Below, in pieces: positions 63,895 through 64,000 of a stretch of 64,000 bases of DNA. Origin of the DNA: Caulobacter sp. NIBR1757 (GTDB taxonomy: Bacteria > Pseudomonadota > Alphaproteobacteria > Caulobacterales > Caulobacteraceae); the NCBI RefSeq assembly GCF_027912495.1, contig NZ_CP115463.1, positions 2,131,501 to 2,195,500 on the forward strand, in the 5' to 3' direction. A program made the translations under genes and the position numbers. How positions within the stretch are numbered: position 1 is the first letter of the stretch; each line of letters begins with the position of its first letter. The notes below the pieces were generated by a model. It was given only the letters and a program-made list of their open reading frames with translations. It ran no database searches and had not been told where the DNA came from.

Positions 63895-63934
63895 ACATAT
63901 GTCAGACGTTTGTATACATTTGTCTTTCGTTTGT
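63895..63934. promoter_or_regulatory. two 19-bp direct repeats, 21-bp period, upstream of the PspA-flotillin operon
   Basis: ACATATGTCAGACGTTTGT (63895-63913) and ACATTTGTCTTTCGTTTGT (63916-63934) agree at 15 of 19 positions. The start-to-start distance is 21 bp, about two DNA turns, as expected for cooperative binding on one DNA face. They are AT-rich in a GC-rich genome and end 13 nt before the start codon at 63882, probably covering the promoter. Confidence 0.6.
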
Positions 63935-63995
63935 GTGCGGCATGGCTTTTTCCCGGTTGGATCGTCTAGGAAGACGCAACGCCCCAGGAGCCGTC

Positions 63996-64000
63996 ATGCT
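63996..64000 (+). CDS. start of a divergent gene (partial)
   Basis: ATG at 63996 preceded by CAGGAG at 6-nt spacing, at the extreme end of the window. Only the first codon and two further bases are present, so the product cannot be identified. It is divergent from the PspA-flotillin operon and shares its promoter gap. Confidence 0.4.

Overview
The window is a GC-rich (roughly two-thirds or more G+C), densely coded chromosomal segment of a Gram-negative alphaproteobacterium. LPS-export genes and an outer-membrane autotransporter show the Gram-negative envelope. An NDUFA12-type complex I accessory subunit next to a DUF2155 gene, and an HdaA-like DnaA regulator, point to Alphaproteobacteria. I infer Caulobacteraceae (Caulobacter/Phenylobacterium/Brevundimonas-like) from general gene content and style; no 16S rRNA is present to confirm it. 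No rRNA, tRNA, CRISPR array, prophage or intact insertion sequence was recognised. Almost all of the window is core chromosome, with a few accessory islands.

Layout. 1-5080 (+): fabG-acpP-fabF-mltG-yicC-gmk (fatty-acid synthesis, peptidoglycan termination, nucleotide supply). A perfect 27-bp inverted repeat separates it from the converging 5180-13016 (-) operon lptF-lptG-lptD-surA-pdxA-rsmA (LPS transport, its chaperone, vitamin B6, rRNA maturation). 13193-15472 (+): pepA, holC (apparently from a CTG start) and a small I78-like lipoprotein. 15562-18291 (-): a large autotransporter. 18402-23860: ABC-F protein, ndk, a CPA1 antiporter, purM-purN. 23952-28550: RNase D, a ParE-type toxin/antitoxin pair, a HAD phosphatase, a von Willebrand A exported protein. 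28629-34805: ppk1-ppx polyphosphate pair, an M61-like peptidase, hdaA. 35129-38081: a UbiE-like methyltransferase, a small orphan, aspS. 38089-40781: ferredoxin + cytochrome P450 divergent from an AraC regulator. 40778-42200: two exported pentapeptide-repeat proteins. 42247-44802: a degenerate class II ribonucleotide reductase-like protein. 45165-49410: NDUFA12, DUF2155, and the opposing aroQ-accB-accC-aat operon, then a lone thiS. 49469-54447: Baeyer-Villiger-type monooxygenase, EF-G-like GTPase, class A beta-lactamase lipoprotein. 54448-59949: trmJ, DUF1254/1214 protein, exported small protein, nitronate monooxygenase, glutathione-dependent formaldehyde dehydrogenase. 60184-63882 (-): a putative four-gene membrane-stress operon, RHH-like protein - PspA - YqiJ - flotillin (YqiK), behind two AT-rich direct repeats.

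The most interesting items are: the RHH-like/PspA/YqiJ/flotillin operon with its 21-bp-spaced operator-like repeats; the RNR-like pseudoenzyme that keeps an intact TSCPD tail and zinc ribbon but lacks the class II catalytic motif; the tandem four-cysteine exported pentapeptide proteins; a P450 whose N-terminus looks like a compensated frameshift next to a 34-bp inverted repeat; and a near-identical palindrome (TATGTCTAGACATA core) found at two distant intergenic sites. Five different REP/MITE-like palindromic units fill the larger intergenic gaps.
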